This document shows positions 23,696 through 35,225 of a stretch of DNA of 64,000 nt, piece by piece. The notes below the pieces were generated by a model. The model was not told the DNA's origin. It saw nothing but the letters and a program-made list of their open reading frames with translations, and searched no databases. Made by a program: the position numbers and the translations under genes. The DNA is from Atkinsonella hypoxylon (taxonomy: Eukaryota > Ascomycota > Sordariomycetes > Hypocreales > Clavicipitaceae): positions 96,039 to 160,038 of the forward strand of contig JFHB01000056.1 of the NCBI GenBank assembly GCA_000729835.1, given 5' to 3'. Position 1 is the first letter of the stretch. Every line of letters begins with the position of its first letter.

Positions 23696-25648
23696 TCAAG
23701 AAGTGATGACTGTTGCGGAAGCTTTGAAATTGTGTTTGTTCCCTTTGAGTTTGGTTGCATTCTCGATTGACTTGGCGAGCTTCTCGAAATTGACATTATT
23801 AGCGTTTTCAGTTGGCAGCGTGATGATCAATTCTACTTTATTCTTATCCAATTTATTCTTGGAAAGCATTGATTTCAACCTTGAGATTGTCCAGAGTCAG
23901 CAGATAAACTGTAATTGATGCAGAAAGAGGAGAGAAGAACAGAAGGGGCGTCAAGATCCCTGTGAAGAGTGGTGAGATGTTGGTAAGACTCACTTGATAC
24001 TTGAGATGAGCTTGTTTGGTTCTGTTGGCAGAACAGGACATACGGTGGTAATAATGTTTGCAACAGCCCCAATGTAAACAGCCCAAAATGAAGCATTTGC
24101 ATGATGGCTGTCGACAATACCCCTGAAACCTCTATGTAGCGGCTCATCTGCAGGCCCAATGTCATTGCCCCATCTTGCGCAAAGTGTCAATGCAAGCAAC
24201 GCACGAGCAAGATGAGTCAAACCCGGGCAATTACAGTCACGAATAATGGAACTGTGAAGAGCGAATGAAGTATTGCTGCTAGTGCCGTGGCCGGAGCGAG
24301 ACCACATTTGACGAATGAATAACGCGGCCAGGCCAGGAACCAGAACAGTAGGTAAGTGCTGAAGGCCTGCTTCAGTTTGCGGCAATGAAGATGTTAAAAG
24401 GCTAAAGATGGCCTTAAAAATAGGGACTTCAGATTCCTGGACATCTGCTAGAACCTCGAGAGGATTGCTTTCCCGAATTTCTCTGGGCATCTTCATCATC
24501 AAATAGCCCTGTCTGTTCGAACCTCCACAAAAGGTAACGCGCCGAATGTTGGGCACAGCGGCGATAAATGATTCGATTACGGTAGCAATGGCAGGGAACT
24601 GCTGACGTCGTCTTTTCGACATGCCATAAATCTTTCCGTCATGCTCGGCATTGACTTGGCGCATCTTGGTTGGCTGTTTGAATTGATAACCTGGAACGGA
24701 GTATGTATTGGTAGACGTCATTGGGTAGGGTGAGATTGGGTCGTTGTGCATCAGCATGCTTCCGTATCCGCGTAATCCACCACCGCACATATATACATCA
24801 ATAGATGCATCTTCTCCCCTATCATGAGCCTCCTTGATTGCATGGAGAGTAGGGAACATGGCACACAGGTTGGCATAAATGCGCGCAATCCCGCCTTGCA
24901 GCGCGCCTATCTCCGTTGCCTGAGTATTGGCTGACTGCTGCTGAAGAACTTTTGTGAGTCTTGCGGCACCAAACGGAAGGCTCTCACCAGCTTTTGCGGC
25001 ATCAATTTCATACTTGTCTTTCGAGGTCTCGACCCACGTCATTTGCAAGCTGCCTCCACCTAGATCGAGAAACAGAGCACCTTCGGGAACATCGATCAAG
25101 GTGCTTCTCGACCCCATGACTGCACCCAAGAGGGTTTCAACAGCGGGATCTAGAATCTGGACGCCAAGACCATCAGTTGTAGCCGCGATGGCTTCGAGCA
25201 TCTGGCCCCCATTTGTGGCACGACGCATCGCTTCCGTGGCAAGAATCACAATTTGCGACTGAGGCACACCGTGCATGATGGCCAGCTGGCGGAATCCCGA
25301 CAGGGCAGATGCAACATCGCCGATTGTTTCAGGCGGAAAAACTGGTCCGTTTTCTGAAGGTGTAAGAGCGTCGAACAAGGATATAGCTGCCCGACTGGAA
25401 TAGATAGGCTCTAATAGCCTTGTTGAAGGAGGCTCCATGGATGTAATTGAGAATCGGATACCATTGCTGCAAGCTCATCAGGTTCAAGCTTCGCCTCAAA
25501 ATGAAATTGTGCCCAAAAAATTAGAAATCAAAAGGAATACCAACCTTCCCATGTCAACGATGGCATACAGGTGATTGTCATTGTCAGGTCGCCACGTGGG
25601 AAGCTTCTTAGAGAGATTCTCTAACGTGATGAGGTCGGATGGAGGCAT
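23696..25648 (-). CDS. RTG2: RTG2-type retrograde regulation protein (Ppx/GppA phosphatase fold)
   Basis: Exons 25648-25545, 25466-23994 and 23879-23696 give about 586 residues, the normal family size. RTG2 relatives belong to the exopolyphosphatase/guanosine pentaphosphatase ASKHA superfamily; in yeast RTG2 relays mitochondrial status to nuclear genes. Seen: MPPSDLITLENL at the start, the phosphate-binding DMGSNGIRFSIT created by splicing (residues 32-43), then YSSRAAISLFDAL, ILATEAMRRA, the second phosphate loop FLDLGGGSLQMTWVE, YMCGGGLRGYGS and VTFCGGSNRQG. The last exon encodes a Lys-rich tail (LSKNKLDKNKVELIITLP; LKGNKHNFKASATV). Intron 1 (25,467-25,544) has an atypical GTTGGT donor; intron 2 (23,880-23,993) ends CAAG after a GCTGACTC branch-like site. 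Both keep phase 2. The start at 25648 was chosen over an upstream ATG because it opens the conserved N-terminus. Confidence 0.9.
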
Positions 25649-28084
25649 GTTGAATGGTGTGAATGGAAAAAAAGGACAAGGAAACAAACTCGCTTTGCAT
25701 GGAGACTGCAAGATTGGAGCGAGGGAACAGTAAACTTTCAAAACTTTCACCATGCTTATAGAAAAGCAGTTCGCAGCGCGATCATGATATCATGACAAAC
25801 ACACTAGCGAAAAGCGACGTTGGTCGGTGAAGATGGTCCACTGGTAGAATTATGCAAGTCACGATTAGGAGAAAGTGGGGTGGAAACAATGCACCCAACG
25901 CAGGTGACAACGGGAAGGAAGGAGGCGGCGCTCGTGCGTGGAACCCAACGCATAACATACATGTAGCGTTCCCGCAGATGATTTAAATCGTTTATGGGTT
26001 TAGGCCGTAATAGGCCAGCTGCTAAGAAAGCGAAGAGAGAGATATTGTGTTGTGCGGCATGACACAAGGCTGCGGACCGGCCAAGGAAAGAATGGCTGAC
26101 AACGGGTGTCGGTGAACGAACGGACACGCTATGTATGTAGCCTGGCTACTTGCACCTAGCCCATCCGTCTCGGTAAAGCGACGGGAGTCATTAAAAAAAA
26201 GTAAGCCATTCATTTAGAAGGGTCTTGGTTAATGATATTCTCGGTCCGGAATAAAATATCGGAAAGGGTGAAGAGGGACGGCGAAAAGCATGAAAATGAG
26301 AAAACCAAGATACAATAAGACCTAGATAGAGAAAATCAAAATGGCCCCCTGCCCCCCCCCCCCAAAAAAAAATAAAAATAAAAAACCAATAACGCGACCA
26401 CGTGTTCCTATCTATCTATCCTTTGAAAGCCTTTTGTTCTCAAGTCCTGCCCATGCTGGTTCTCAACAACTCTTCTTTTCGTACCGTCTTTCGCGCAGTG
26501 TCTCGCTCTATTTTTTTCTTCCTACGAATATTTATTCGGCCGGGGGTATCAGCCCCCATTGACACGGTCGGTTGGTCCATCCATACATTCGGTGTCCGCA
26601 ACGACATTTGAAACGATGCGCTACTCCGCAGTTCAATCTATGTCGTCGGCATTAGAAGAGATGATACATGACACGGTATTAGTGTTACTATGATTTCATG
26701 TGGCGAATCGTTGTTGCCTCGCCATCTTTATCGTACTACTCTGTACACTGTCCATGGTTGGATCTTCGATCTCTGCCACATACAAGGCGGGGAAGAAGAG
26801 AGGTAGACCTTGTGCTGGCGTCGCCAAGACATGGAAAAAACGAGGATTTGCGCCATTGGCATGGATTGGGGGCTTTTAATGTGGCAATGCGACACGTACA
26901 GTACAATGTTGTACCACAGGTCACCAACATGAAGAGGTCTGCGAATCACTGACGAACTCGTCGTTACACGCAGCGATAACACGCCCGGCCCGGTAGTTGA
27001 CAGTTGACACGCCTACGCACATGCCAGCCGCATTTGCGCTTCAGCGTAGGGAAAGCTCCATTTAGCGTACGGATGAACGGTTCGAGACTAACGAATTCTT
27101 AGCAATCCGAACCCTCAATCCATTGTAGGCCTCCCACACACCACACAGCGTTGCAGCAGCTGGAAAGAATCAGCGCGACAGCGTGACATCTTACGCATGG
27201 CCGGGACTTTCCCAGGGCCCCTGTGGTCTCGGGCAAGCCGCTTTTGAGATTAGCACAGAGGTGTTCAGAGTATCAAAAAGCAGCGGCTCAGCTTGATTCA
27301 CGAGGGGAGAGTGCTTAAGGCAGCAGGTGCATATATACGCGGGAAACACTATCCCGACAGGAGGCTCGCCATGAAACGACTCTCGGACGAACCTTTTCTT
27401 CTGGCGCATTGCTACATCGTCTCGCCATCGTGGAAAAGCTCGGCGATAGTGCAGCTCGCTTCGAAGATTCAGCTGCCCAGTCTTCGCCCTTTAGGTCTTT
27501 GCTCATCAGAATGTGAAGACACCAGACAAGATGACCCAGGTTGAGCTGGCGACAATATTCAATGAATGTGATAGTCCTAATGGTCGCATGATAAATCCAA
27601 AAGGAATTTTGATTCGAAGACGGTCCGGGCCGAGAAAGACCACTTTACGCAAAAACATTGTCCATAGATTCACCAAAGACGGTGGAACTGGACAAGCTGT
27701 TTTGCTACGTACTTGAGATACCTCTGCGCCAGACTGCTAAACACCTTAAGAAGCCATTATTCTCTCCGAAATTCTTCGAGACCAAGCTGTTACGCTAAGA
27801 ACGGCCAAAACAAGATCTAGCCGCAGTACAGAAACAGCAGAATTTGAATATTCTAAGCTGCGGGACAAGACGAACAATATCGCATGCCAAGGCGTGCCTG
27901 GATCTCGCGATGATCACATTGTCAGCCCAAAAGCGAATTATTCAATTATAGTAGAAGCGACTAGCCTAAGTGGCCCGGAGCACTAGACATCGCCGCCGGA
28001 TCCAGCCTTTTGATGGAGTCTATACTATAAGGGAACTACACGAGAAAGCTGAGGCACGTGCTTATAAGGAATGGACTAAGGAGA

Positions 28085-28330
28085 CACAGAGGATATAAGT
28101 ACTTAAGATTCTTATAGTCTATAAGAATTATAAAGGGGCGTATAACACTTTATAACTTTACTGCCTATGCTCTTAAGCATAATATTATTGCTAGAAGTTC
28201 CTTATTGTAGATAGTGTAGTTATACTGCACTAGAGATAACTTAGCTAAGTAATATACTATAGGCTGCAGTATACTAGCTCTATTATATTAGAATAAGTAT
28301 CTACTAAGGGCTTTACCTATGTATTTTACT
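28085..28330. repeat. AT-rich RIP-like island
   Basis: About 250 bp with dense TATA/CTTATAG words and many TAA/TAG trinucleotides are flanked by DNA of normal composition. It resembles the composition of the 44-64 kb retroelement block. No LTR or coding motif was recognised, so the source element is unknown. Confidence 0.5.
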
Positions 28331-29104
28331 TCTACTAGCAAAAACGTAAGCAGGAAGAACTGTTTCCACCCTCTTCGGAAAGCGAGCTGTAGAGAAAAGT
28401 AGAGAAGTCACAAGACCTCACATTCCTTGTCCTCATAGGCGGGTCGTAGCTGTAAAGACAAGCGTAATGAGGGGAGTTGGAGATGGCATCTTTTGGCAGG
28501 AAACTCGCATTGGAGCGATTCTTATAGGAGAAGAACCTATTCAGGACTTGCAAAGAATTTAGAAAGAGGCTTTGTCTGCGAAATCATTCCTAATATCAGC
28601 AGCAGCTCCAGAAACGACACTTCAAGCAACCCCCGGAGTTGTAAGTGTAAGGTAGCAAAGGCAGGAGAAACTAAGCCAAATGACGAGGCTGAAGACATAA
28701 ACGACAGTAACCCGAGTTCTAGCGATTCTGTTTCAATAAGTATCATCTATTAGGCTGCCTTGATTGCCATCAGGTTGAGGTTCTGAAAGCACCGAGACTG
28801 AGATGAACACAGCTATCCACATCCAGTCTGCCAGCGAGATTGATTGGTATCAATACGAAGCGCGCTTATGCATAAGCCCGCGGCTGCCAAGTCGGCTCTG
28901 TACTGGGCCAATTCCTCGAGACCGTTGGCCAACTTTATTAGGCGCGGAGTAGGGGGGGGGGCGACTCCAGCTACATCTGTGCCAAAACTCAAAACTCAAA
29001 AGTCCCCACTTTTTATTCTAGAGGATACAATCTATATGTTGAATCACACGACTTTCTTTTTCCTATTCGATTCTTTCCTCTTGCATTCTACTACTTATTG
29101 ATTA

Positions 29105-29419
29105 TGCCCCTTTTATACAGATTGCTTCAGGCATTACAGTGTTACGCCCGTGGAGTCAGACTATCTAATATCCTCAGATAGATGCAACTAATTTCAGTGG
29201 ATCCACACGCAGCTAACAGTGCATGCCTGTAATTGGCTGTATACAACTACATACAGGTTTAACCTTTAATTGGTTGCATCTAGTTACGCGCCTCTAATTG
29301 GCTGTATACAGTTGCATACAGGTTTAATCTCTCAGTCGTATCTATCTGCGGACCCGGTAGATAGTCCGACTCTGCGCGTATAGACCTATTATGCCTATGG
29401 CATCTATGTAAAAGGGGCA
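29105..29419. mobile_element. MITE-like element with long terminal inverted repeats (315 bp)
   Basis: The left end reads TGCCCCTTTTATACAG and the right end, on the other strand, TGCCCCTTTTACATAG. The inverted similarity continues for about 90 bp, including GGCATTACAG versus GGCATAATAG, GAGTC and GACTATCTA. Inside are two direct copies of a roughly 34-bp unit starting TAATTGGCTGTATACA (about 29,231 and 29,297) and an inverted GATGCAACTAATT / AATTGGTTGCATC pair. It has no coding capacity. GATT occurs next to both ends, but a clean target duplication is not certain. The structure suggests a non-autonomous DNA transposon; the superfamily cannot be assigned. Confidence 0.78.
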
Positions 29420-29779
29420 GATTCAATTACTAGCATTAGAATCCATTACTAGTGATAGGTGACTGAGTTGTGAGTAGTAATATATAAGAGGAAAAGAATC
29501 TAATAGTGTAAGAAATTTAGTTTAGATAAAGTAGTAACGTTATATTGCTTATATGCATCCAAGTATAAGAAGGTTATTACGTAACCTTAAAACACGCCCT
29601 ACAGGGTTAATCTTATCATAAATTAGGTTTTGGCATAGGTGTAACTATAGGCGGAGTCGATCGCACGCAGAATAGTAGTAACACCTGTACAAATGCTTCT
29701 TTGCCCATACAAAACATCGTTGTCGCGAAATATCTCTATCCCGGCATGACATAGCTCCTTTCCCATACACAGGAAGATT

Positions 29780-31378
29780 ATGTCCCTTCGTCAGTTGAGC
29801 CCTGCGCTTCTCGCGCGGAACCTAAATGCTGCTGTCATCTTTATGGTCATCTTTTTCACAATTACCTTGGGCTATGCGTCATTCCGATTGACTGACAGGT
29901 CCAAAGACGCTGTCAAACACGCTCATGTCTCTCTGGAAGACTGCTCACCAGACGTTTTGAACGATCTTTCTACAAATGGGTTTCTCTGCCGAATCCTTTC
30001 GGCACAGGAAAAGGTACGACTGCATCAAAGGGCCCAGTCAACAAGTGTAGAAGAAGCAGTGGCCGAATATGAACGACGGTACCACAGACACCCCCCTAAG
30101 GGCTTTAAGGAATGGGTGCATTTTGCTCTGAGTCATGGATCCAAAATTATCGACGATTTCGACCAAATCGACCGAGATCTCCAGCCGTTCCGTACGCCAG
30201 AAGCTCGCCAAGCCGCCTCGGTGCTGCAAGGTCAGTCTAAAGATTGTCCTCGTACATCTCGTGTCACGATCCGAGACGGAATTATGACCATGTCCGAAGA
30301 TTATTCGTATGACGGACAATGGAAGAAATTAGTAGAGCCATTTGTTCACGCATTGCCCGACAGCTTTTTCTATTTAAGCAAAATTGATGAGCCGAGACTC
30401 CTGAGTCGTTCTGGGTCAGAGCCAGCAGTGGGAGAATTCAAGGAACGCACCGCAGAGTCGATCGAGGACTTGATATTGGAATCTTGTGCTCAGCTTACGC
30501 CGCAGCTAGCTAACCCCAACCGGAAGTTCAGAGACGTTTGTCAATTCCCGCATCCGGCAGAGCTTCATGCCCTTATCGCATCGCCCAGTACATTCTTATA
30601 TACTCACTCGCTCGTGCCATTACTGAGCTTTGGTCGTATGACCGCTTTTCGAGACATTCTGATCCCATGTCCCTGTTACACATCGCACCCTCTCGTGCAA
30701 GAAGATCCGATCCCATTCTTAGAGAAGAAACCTATGTTGTATTGGCGAGGGTCAACTACAGGAGGCAATGCTACTCGATTCAACTGGAGACACGGGCATA
30801 GGCAGCGTCTTGTCGCATTTATCAAGGCGCTTCAAGATACAGCCAATATACTTGACACCAGTCAATTCTTCGGATTAAAAACGGACGGTCTCAACAAGGA
30901 ACAAATGAGAGTGTTAAGGGATGTTTTTGACGTTCACGTTGGCTCCTATATGCAGTGTGACAAGGAGACTTGTAAAGACATGGGGCGAATCTTGGGTCCG
31001 GAAGATTTTGAGGCCGAAGATACAGCCCGGCATTATCAATTCCTCTACGATATTGATGGAAACAGCATGAGCACGAGGTTTTATCGTCTTCTGTCTAAAG
31101 AGGCAGTGGTGCTGAAGCAAACCTGGTTTCAAGAATGGCATGACGACCGTCTTGTCCCATGGGCTCACTATATCCCTGTAAGCATGACTATGGAAGAGTT
31201 GCCTGCATTGATGACTTTCCTGGTCAGTGACCCAGCTGGAAGACGCGTTTCGGCGGAGATTGCACAGGCTGGATCTACCTGGTCACGAGAAGTCCTGCGA
31301 GAGATTGACATGTCCATTTACATATATCGTCTCCTACTGGAAATTGCTGCTTTACCCGATGAAGCAACGTTGCGCTGA
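29780..31378 (+). CDS. CAP10-domain glycosyltransferase (GT90), type II membrane protein
   Basis: A single open frame of 532 residues. GT90/CAP10 enzymes transfer sugars (xylose or glucose in known members) in the secretory pathway; Cryptococcus Cap10 and animal POGLUT1 are relatives. The donor and acceptor here are unknown. Seen: a short cytoplasmic N-terminus and one membrane segment at about residues 18-37 (AAVIFMVIFFTITLGYASF), as expected for a Golgi type II enzyme. The lumenal part has the conserved YWRGSTTGG (about residue 320), FNWRHGHRQRLVAF, YDIDGNSMSTRFYRLL (about 422-437), and EWHDDRLVPWAHYIPV (about 450-465). The frame is intact with no introns. A MITE-like element ends 360 bp upstream. 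Confidence 0.93.
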   Translation: MSLRQLSPALLARNLNAAVIFMVIFFTITLGYASFRLTDRSKDAVKHAHVSLEDCSPDVLNDLSTNGFLCRILSAQEKVRLHQRAQSTSVEEAVAEYERRYHRHPPKGFKEWVHFALSHGSKIIDDFDQIDRDLQPFRTPEARQAASVLQGQSKDCPRTSRVTIRDGIMTMSEDYSYDGQWKKLVEPFVHALPDSFFYLSKIDEPRLLSRSGSEPAVGEFKERTAESIEDLILESCAQLTPQLANPNRKFRDVCQFPHPAELHALIASPSTFLYTHSLVPLLSFGRMTAFRDILIPCPCYTSHPLVQEDPIPFLEKKPMLYWRGSTTGGNATRFNWRHGHRQRLVAFIKALQDTANILDTSQFFGLKTDGLNKEQMRVLRDVFDVHVGSYMQCDKETCKDMGRILGPEDFEAEDTARHYQFLYDIDGNSMSTRFYRLLSKEAVVLKQTWFQEWHDDRLVPWAHYIPVSMTMEELPALMTFLVSDPAGRRVSAEIAQAGSTWSREVLREIDMSIYIYRLLLEIAALPDEATLR

Positions 31379-34300
31379 AAGCCTCGGACAAGCAGTGCTG
31401 AAGCAGATCTGCCAATGATCAATTTGAGGCTGATATTGTCGCTGAATAGGTGCAGGGCTGGACTTAAGGGCCTACAGTGGCAGATGTAGAAATATTAGAG
31501 TCTGCTGCACTGGTTCTATAGGAGAAACACTACGAGACCCGTATGCCAGCCGAATTTTTCGGCATTATAGGCGCAGGGAAAGCGGCGGACTCCTTCAGAT
31601 CAATAGTTAAAACGAGCTGTACATGCTTTGTACATGCTTTGTACATAGTGAAATGGCGTTACGATATGCCGAGGCCACGTGAAATCAAAACGATGTTGCA
31701 TCGGGAATGTTCAGTTCAGTTCAAGATGGTCCCAAACCCACAACAAGCCATTGATCCTCTGCAAGCTCCCAAGGTCGACGCCACTATATCGCTATGAATT
31801 TCGACTCCCGAGATTTGCCATGACAGTTATGAACATTACGCCGCGTGCGGGATGGTTAGCAAGACATATATCTCTGTCCTGGACTGGAAGGGTAACAGGT
31901 CACGAGTGCATCATGATGCCGACTAACAGTGTCTTCTGTCAATTCTGTTATCAATCTGGACTGGAGGCTGGTGAGGTGCGAAGCGCTTCGAAGGGCGTAT
32001 TCGTATTCTCAACCACACAGGAGAGCCATGGCAACCAAGGGACTGACCTCGAGGTGAGCAGCGGATTAAGGAGAATAACTGAAACTTTGGGCATCCCTTG
32101 GCCATCTTCGAGACAAGGGCCTTGTGACAATCCGTGTGACGACGCTTTGCATGCATGCAACATTGGCCAAAAGTTCGGCGCAATTGGATTGGGTGATACG
32201 GAATACCCCGTGCAGAATAGTTACTCTGCTACCTATTCCGTACCTAGGCATGTATTAGTTAATGCTGTGCACTCTGCACCATTATTGTATGACCCTCTCT
32301 CCATCATGGGAGGGAGGAAGGCGGGGTGTTTCTCCTCCATTGACCCCGTATCAATCGATGATGCACCCGCCATGCGCCTGGACTGGACATCCACGTTCAT
32401 GATTCACCGCAGACATAGTGGCCGCCGTTGAAGGGCGAAACGGGTGGCTGACATGTTCGAGAAAGCTTTGCGCGCGGCTCCCCGCCTCAGACGCGGTCTG
32501 AACGCGCCTTGGTTCAGCTATTCATGACATTGTGCCCGCGATCCCCACGATTAGCAGTTTTGATAGGAATGGTCTCTAAAGTCATATAGCCTTAGCCCGT
32601 CGAGCACTCGAGAGCTCGTATTGGGATAACGGGTTGACTTTCGACCGGCCGTTGGGACGGACTGTTGAGAGAAAGGGGGTTATGGATTGGTATCACACCA
32701 TAAGTTAGGTATGTCTCTCGTGCTCAAAGACTACATCTTCGTTCAAACAAGAGTTGTTGGCCGATCAAAACATCGCGGTAAGAGGCACATCTAGCCATCC
32801 ATCGCACTGTGCCAACGATGAAAGTGGGTCGGTACCATCAAACCGTTGAACTACCTCCTGGGCACCGAGTATGTGCTGAAAGCAGTTTCCAAATGCCATG
32901 AATCTATCAACGGAAATGAGGACCGGGGCATGTTACAATTACAATTACATGTTATCTTATTACTCCATATACCAGATATCAACCTAGGGTGTAATTTCGT
33001 GGTATTATACCTAGGTACCCAGGGCTTAGTAGCCACCCCACTGCTCAACAAGCCGAGTGACTGCGATTGGTTGCAGAAATCGAACAAGGCCTTTCTTTCC
33101 CTCCGCTTCCATTGGAAACAGGAAAGAGGAACAGACATGCTGGCAAGACACGACGTCGTCAATATTCCACGTATTAAATTCCTCCTACCTGGTACCTGTT
33201 AAAACTGTGTTGGCGTGCGACTATTGTCACCAGGACAAGCCTCCACTTGTACTGTCTTTTCGAATGGTGCCAGTCGCCGTTCCAATCTTTTTACCACCAC
33301 TGACTGCCAAAAGGGTGTCATCCTATTATCCGCCCGCGCCTTCCAGTCTGAGTAAAAGATACCGGCTTTGGATAGTCCATACAGGTGGGGTGGGGTGGGG
33401 TGGCCATCGGGGTGCCAGACTCCCTCTCTCAGTTAGTTGTTAGTGCAGTGATGCTTGCGGGTAGGTAAATCGAAGTACCTTTGATACCCACTTGTCCTGA
33501 CTGGTCCACTAGGTAGGTAGTTACCTAGGTAGCTAATTCGTGACCTAGTTGTTGTCTTCGCACATAGCGCCATCATAACTGAACTGAGTTGACAATGTCT
33601 ATCGAAGTTGAAGCCAGACCTGAGGCAAGAACCACACCTTATTGGACTACTTATTTGACATAGATAAGATGCAATGCGTTTCATGTCCAGTTGATGATTT
33701 GCGAGGTCTCGGTCAAGAGTTCACTCCGGTGGCAGGCAACTAATAACTGGGGTCAAGGTGCTTTTGTGTCTGGCAATCTGCTTGTCCCACCGCCATCACC
33801 CAGAGGGGGGGGTCCTGTCAGACCAAGCGGATCAGCGCTCTCACAGTGGAGCTATAGTGGGCCAACCTGCTGCAAGGCCCACCAATGTGCGGCTCAGTCT
33901 CCCGTCTATGCCTGCAAGCTACTTGGAGAGTTGCTGAAGCGTCTGGTCTGCAATGCCAGGACCACCAGACACGCTTACCGGATCTTTGCGGGATGTAGAT
34001 GGGGGTGGCGGTAAAAATGCGCTCTCAGGCCAGGCCTGTCGGTGCTTCTTTCCTCGCGCCGCATGAAATCGCCAAGTGCCCGCTAACAGGAAGCAGCATA
34101 GCCAATGAGCTATGGCGGAGTGTGAACCTTCCTTGCTCCCCACCAAGCACCGCTTTTTTTTTTTTTTTTTTTTTTCAGAGTTCCCTCAAGGTACCTAACC
34201 TACTATGGCCAAGTCCCCGCCTCCGCGGTCCACATAGTGTTGTGGTCGCTAGCTGCTCCTTGTGCTCCTTGTGCTCTGCGTTGCTCTGCGCTACTCTGTG

Positions 34301-35225
34301 TTGCTCTGCATCGCTCAAATTCAGTCTGCGTCCTGCGTCTTTCTCCGTTTATTCCCCACCCTGGCGCCCAGCCTGCCCAAAGGAGACCTCCATGGCACCC
34401 TCTTCATATCCACCACCCATACGGAATACATACAAGCCTATCTTCCACCCTCCACACCTGGGATCCCCGGGGTCTGCTCCTGTTCCTCTCTTTCATCTTC
34501 ATTCCAGTCCCTCATTCTGCGGTCGCAATTCCCCCACCTGTGCGCATTCGCCAGTGGGCAGAGCTGGTCGCCCTCGTCCGTTGCTGCATCGCAAAAACGC
34601 AGCTTTTGTGACCCGACGACGACCCTGACAGCTCTCGCCTTCGCGACGATTGCCGCACTTCCTACATCTCGACTAACATCGTTCACGCGTGGTATATACC
34701 ATTCGCTCAGTGACCCGACTCTAAACGAGTCAACTCCCAGTGCTGCTATCGCGCGCAACATTTCTGCCATGATCTGCCTTTTCTTTTAATCTTGAATCCC
34801 TATGACACGATAACAATAGTTTTTGCGACCCTTTTCTGAAGCGCACACACAAGCTTGTCGCGTGGCCCGATTCAACGACTGCGACTTCTGCATTCCAGTT
34901 GCGATAAAAGACCACGACCGACTCGGGGCTCGCTCCTTTTGCAACCACTTCGGCCTGACCGACTGAAGCGGTACAGAAGCAAGACTCAAACAGTCCAAGA
35001 CTGTCGAAAGTAACCAAGACATCTGCCTCGAATTTAGAACCTGTTCACGCGGTTTTTCATTTTCGTTTTTGGAAACACTTCTGCGCCGAGTTGCTTCTTT
35101 TTCTGTGCCGGCTCCCTTACGCTAAAGTTTTCGCGTGCGTCTCCTCAAGACCCAGATCACACAGTATCGGCCTGCCGCCCTCCCAGTCGTCATCGCATTC
35201 CAGATAAAACATACATATACGCAAA
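31379..35225. other. 3.8-kb intergenic region
   Basis: No gene could be supported. A 250-codon open frame at 31,679-32,431 (+) has no recognised domain. Short features: a 12-mer tandem (31,619-31,646), a GGGGT run near 33,385-33,401, a T-run of about 23 (about 34,153-34,175), and CTCTGCGTTG-like repeats at 34,255-34,318. Positions 34,900-35,220 are C/T-rich and probably form the promoter and 5' leader of the next gene. Confidence 0.45.
31619..31646. repeat. Tandem TGTACATGCTT repeat
   Basis: TGTACATGCTT is repeated twice, followed by a partial TGTACAT. Confidence 0.8.

Larger units (their letters stand above)
25649..29779. other. 4.1-kb intergenic region with an AT-rich island and a MITE
   Basis: This lies between the RTG2-type gene (-) and the GT90 gene (+). 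25,649-27,500 shows no recognisable gene. 27,513-28,080 has short open frames (67 and about 75 codons) without recognised domains. 28,085-28,330 is a short island of TA-rich DNA resembling the RIP-degraded sequence at the right of the window, probably a decayed repeat fragment. 29,105-29,419 is a MITE-like element. The final 350 bp should hold the GT90 promoter. Confidence 0.5.

Noticed and set aside
28493..28753. 86-codon plus-strand frame
   Set aside because: Ser/Asn-rich, no recognised motif, next to a RIP-like island; possibly a decayed fragment but not supportable.
31679..32431. 250-codon open frame (+) in the GT90 to Ser/Pro-gene interval
   Set aside because: Long for chance, but no recognisable domain, unremarkable composition and open minus-strand frames over the same stretch. 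Without transcript evidence I cannot call it a gene.
33999..34628. 209-codon plus-strand frame
   Set aside because: It runs through a 23-base T-run giving a Phe tract and is probably part of a C/T-rich promoter region.
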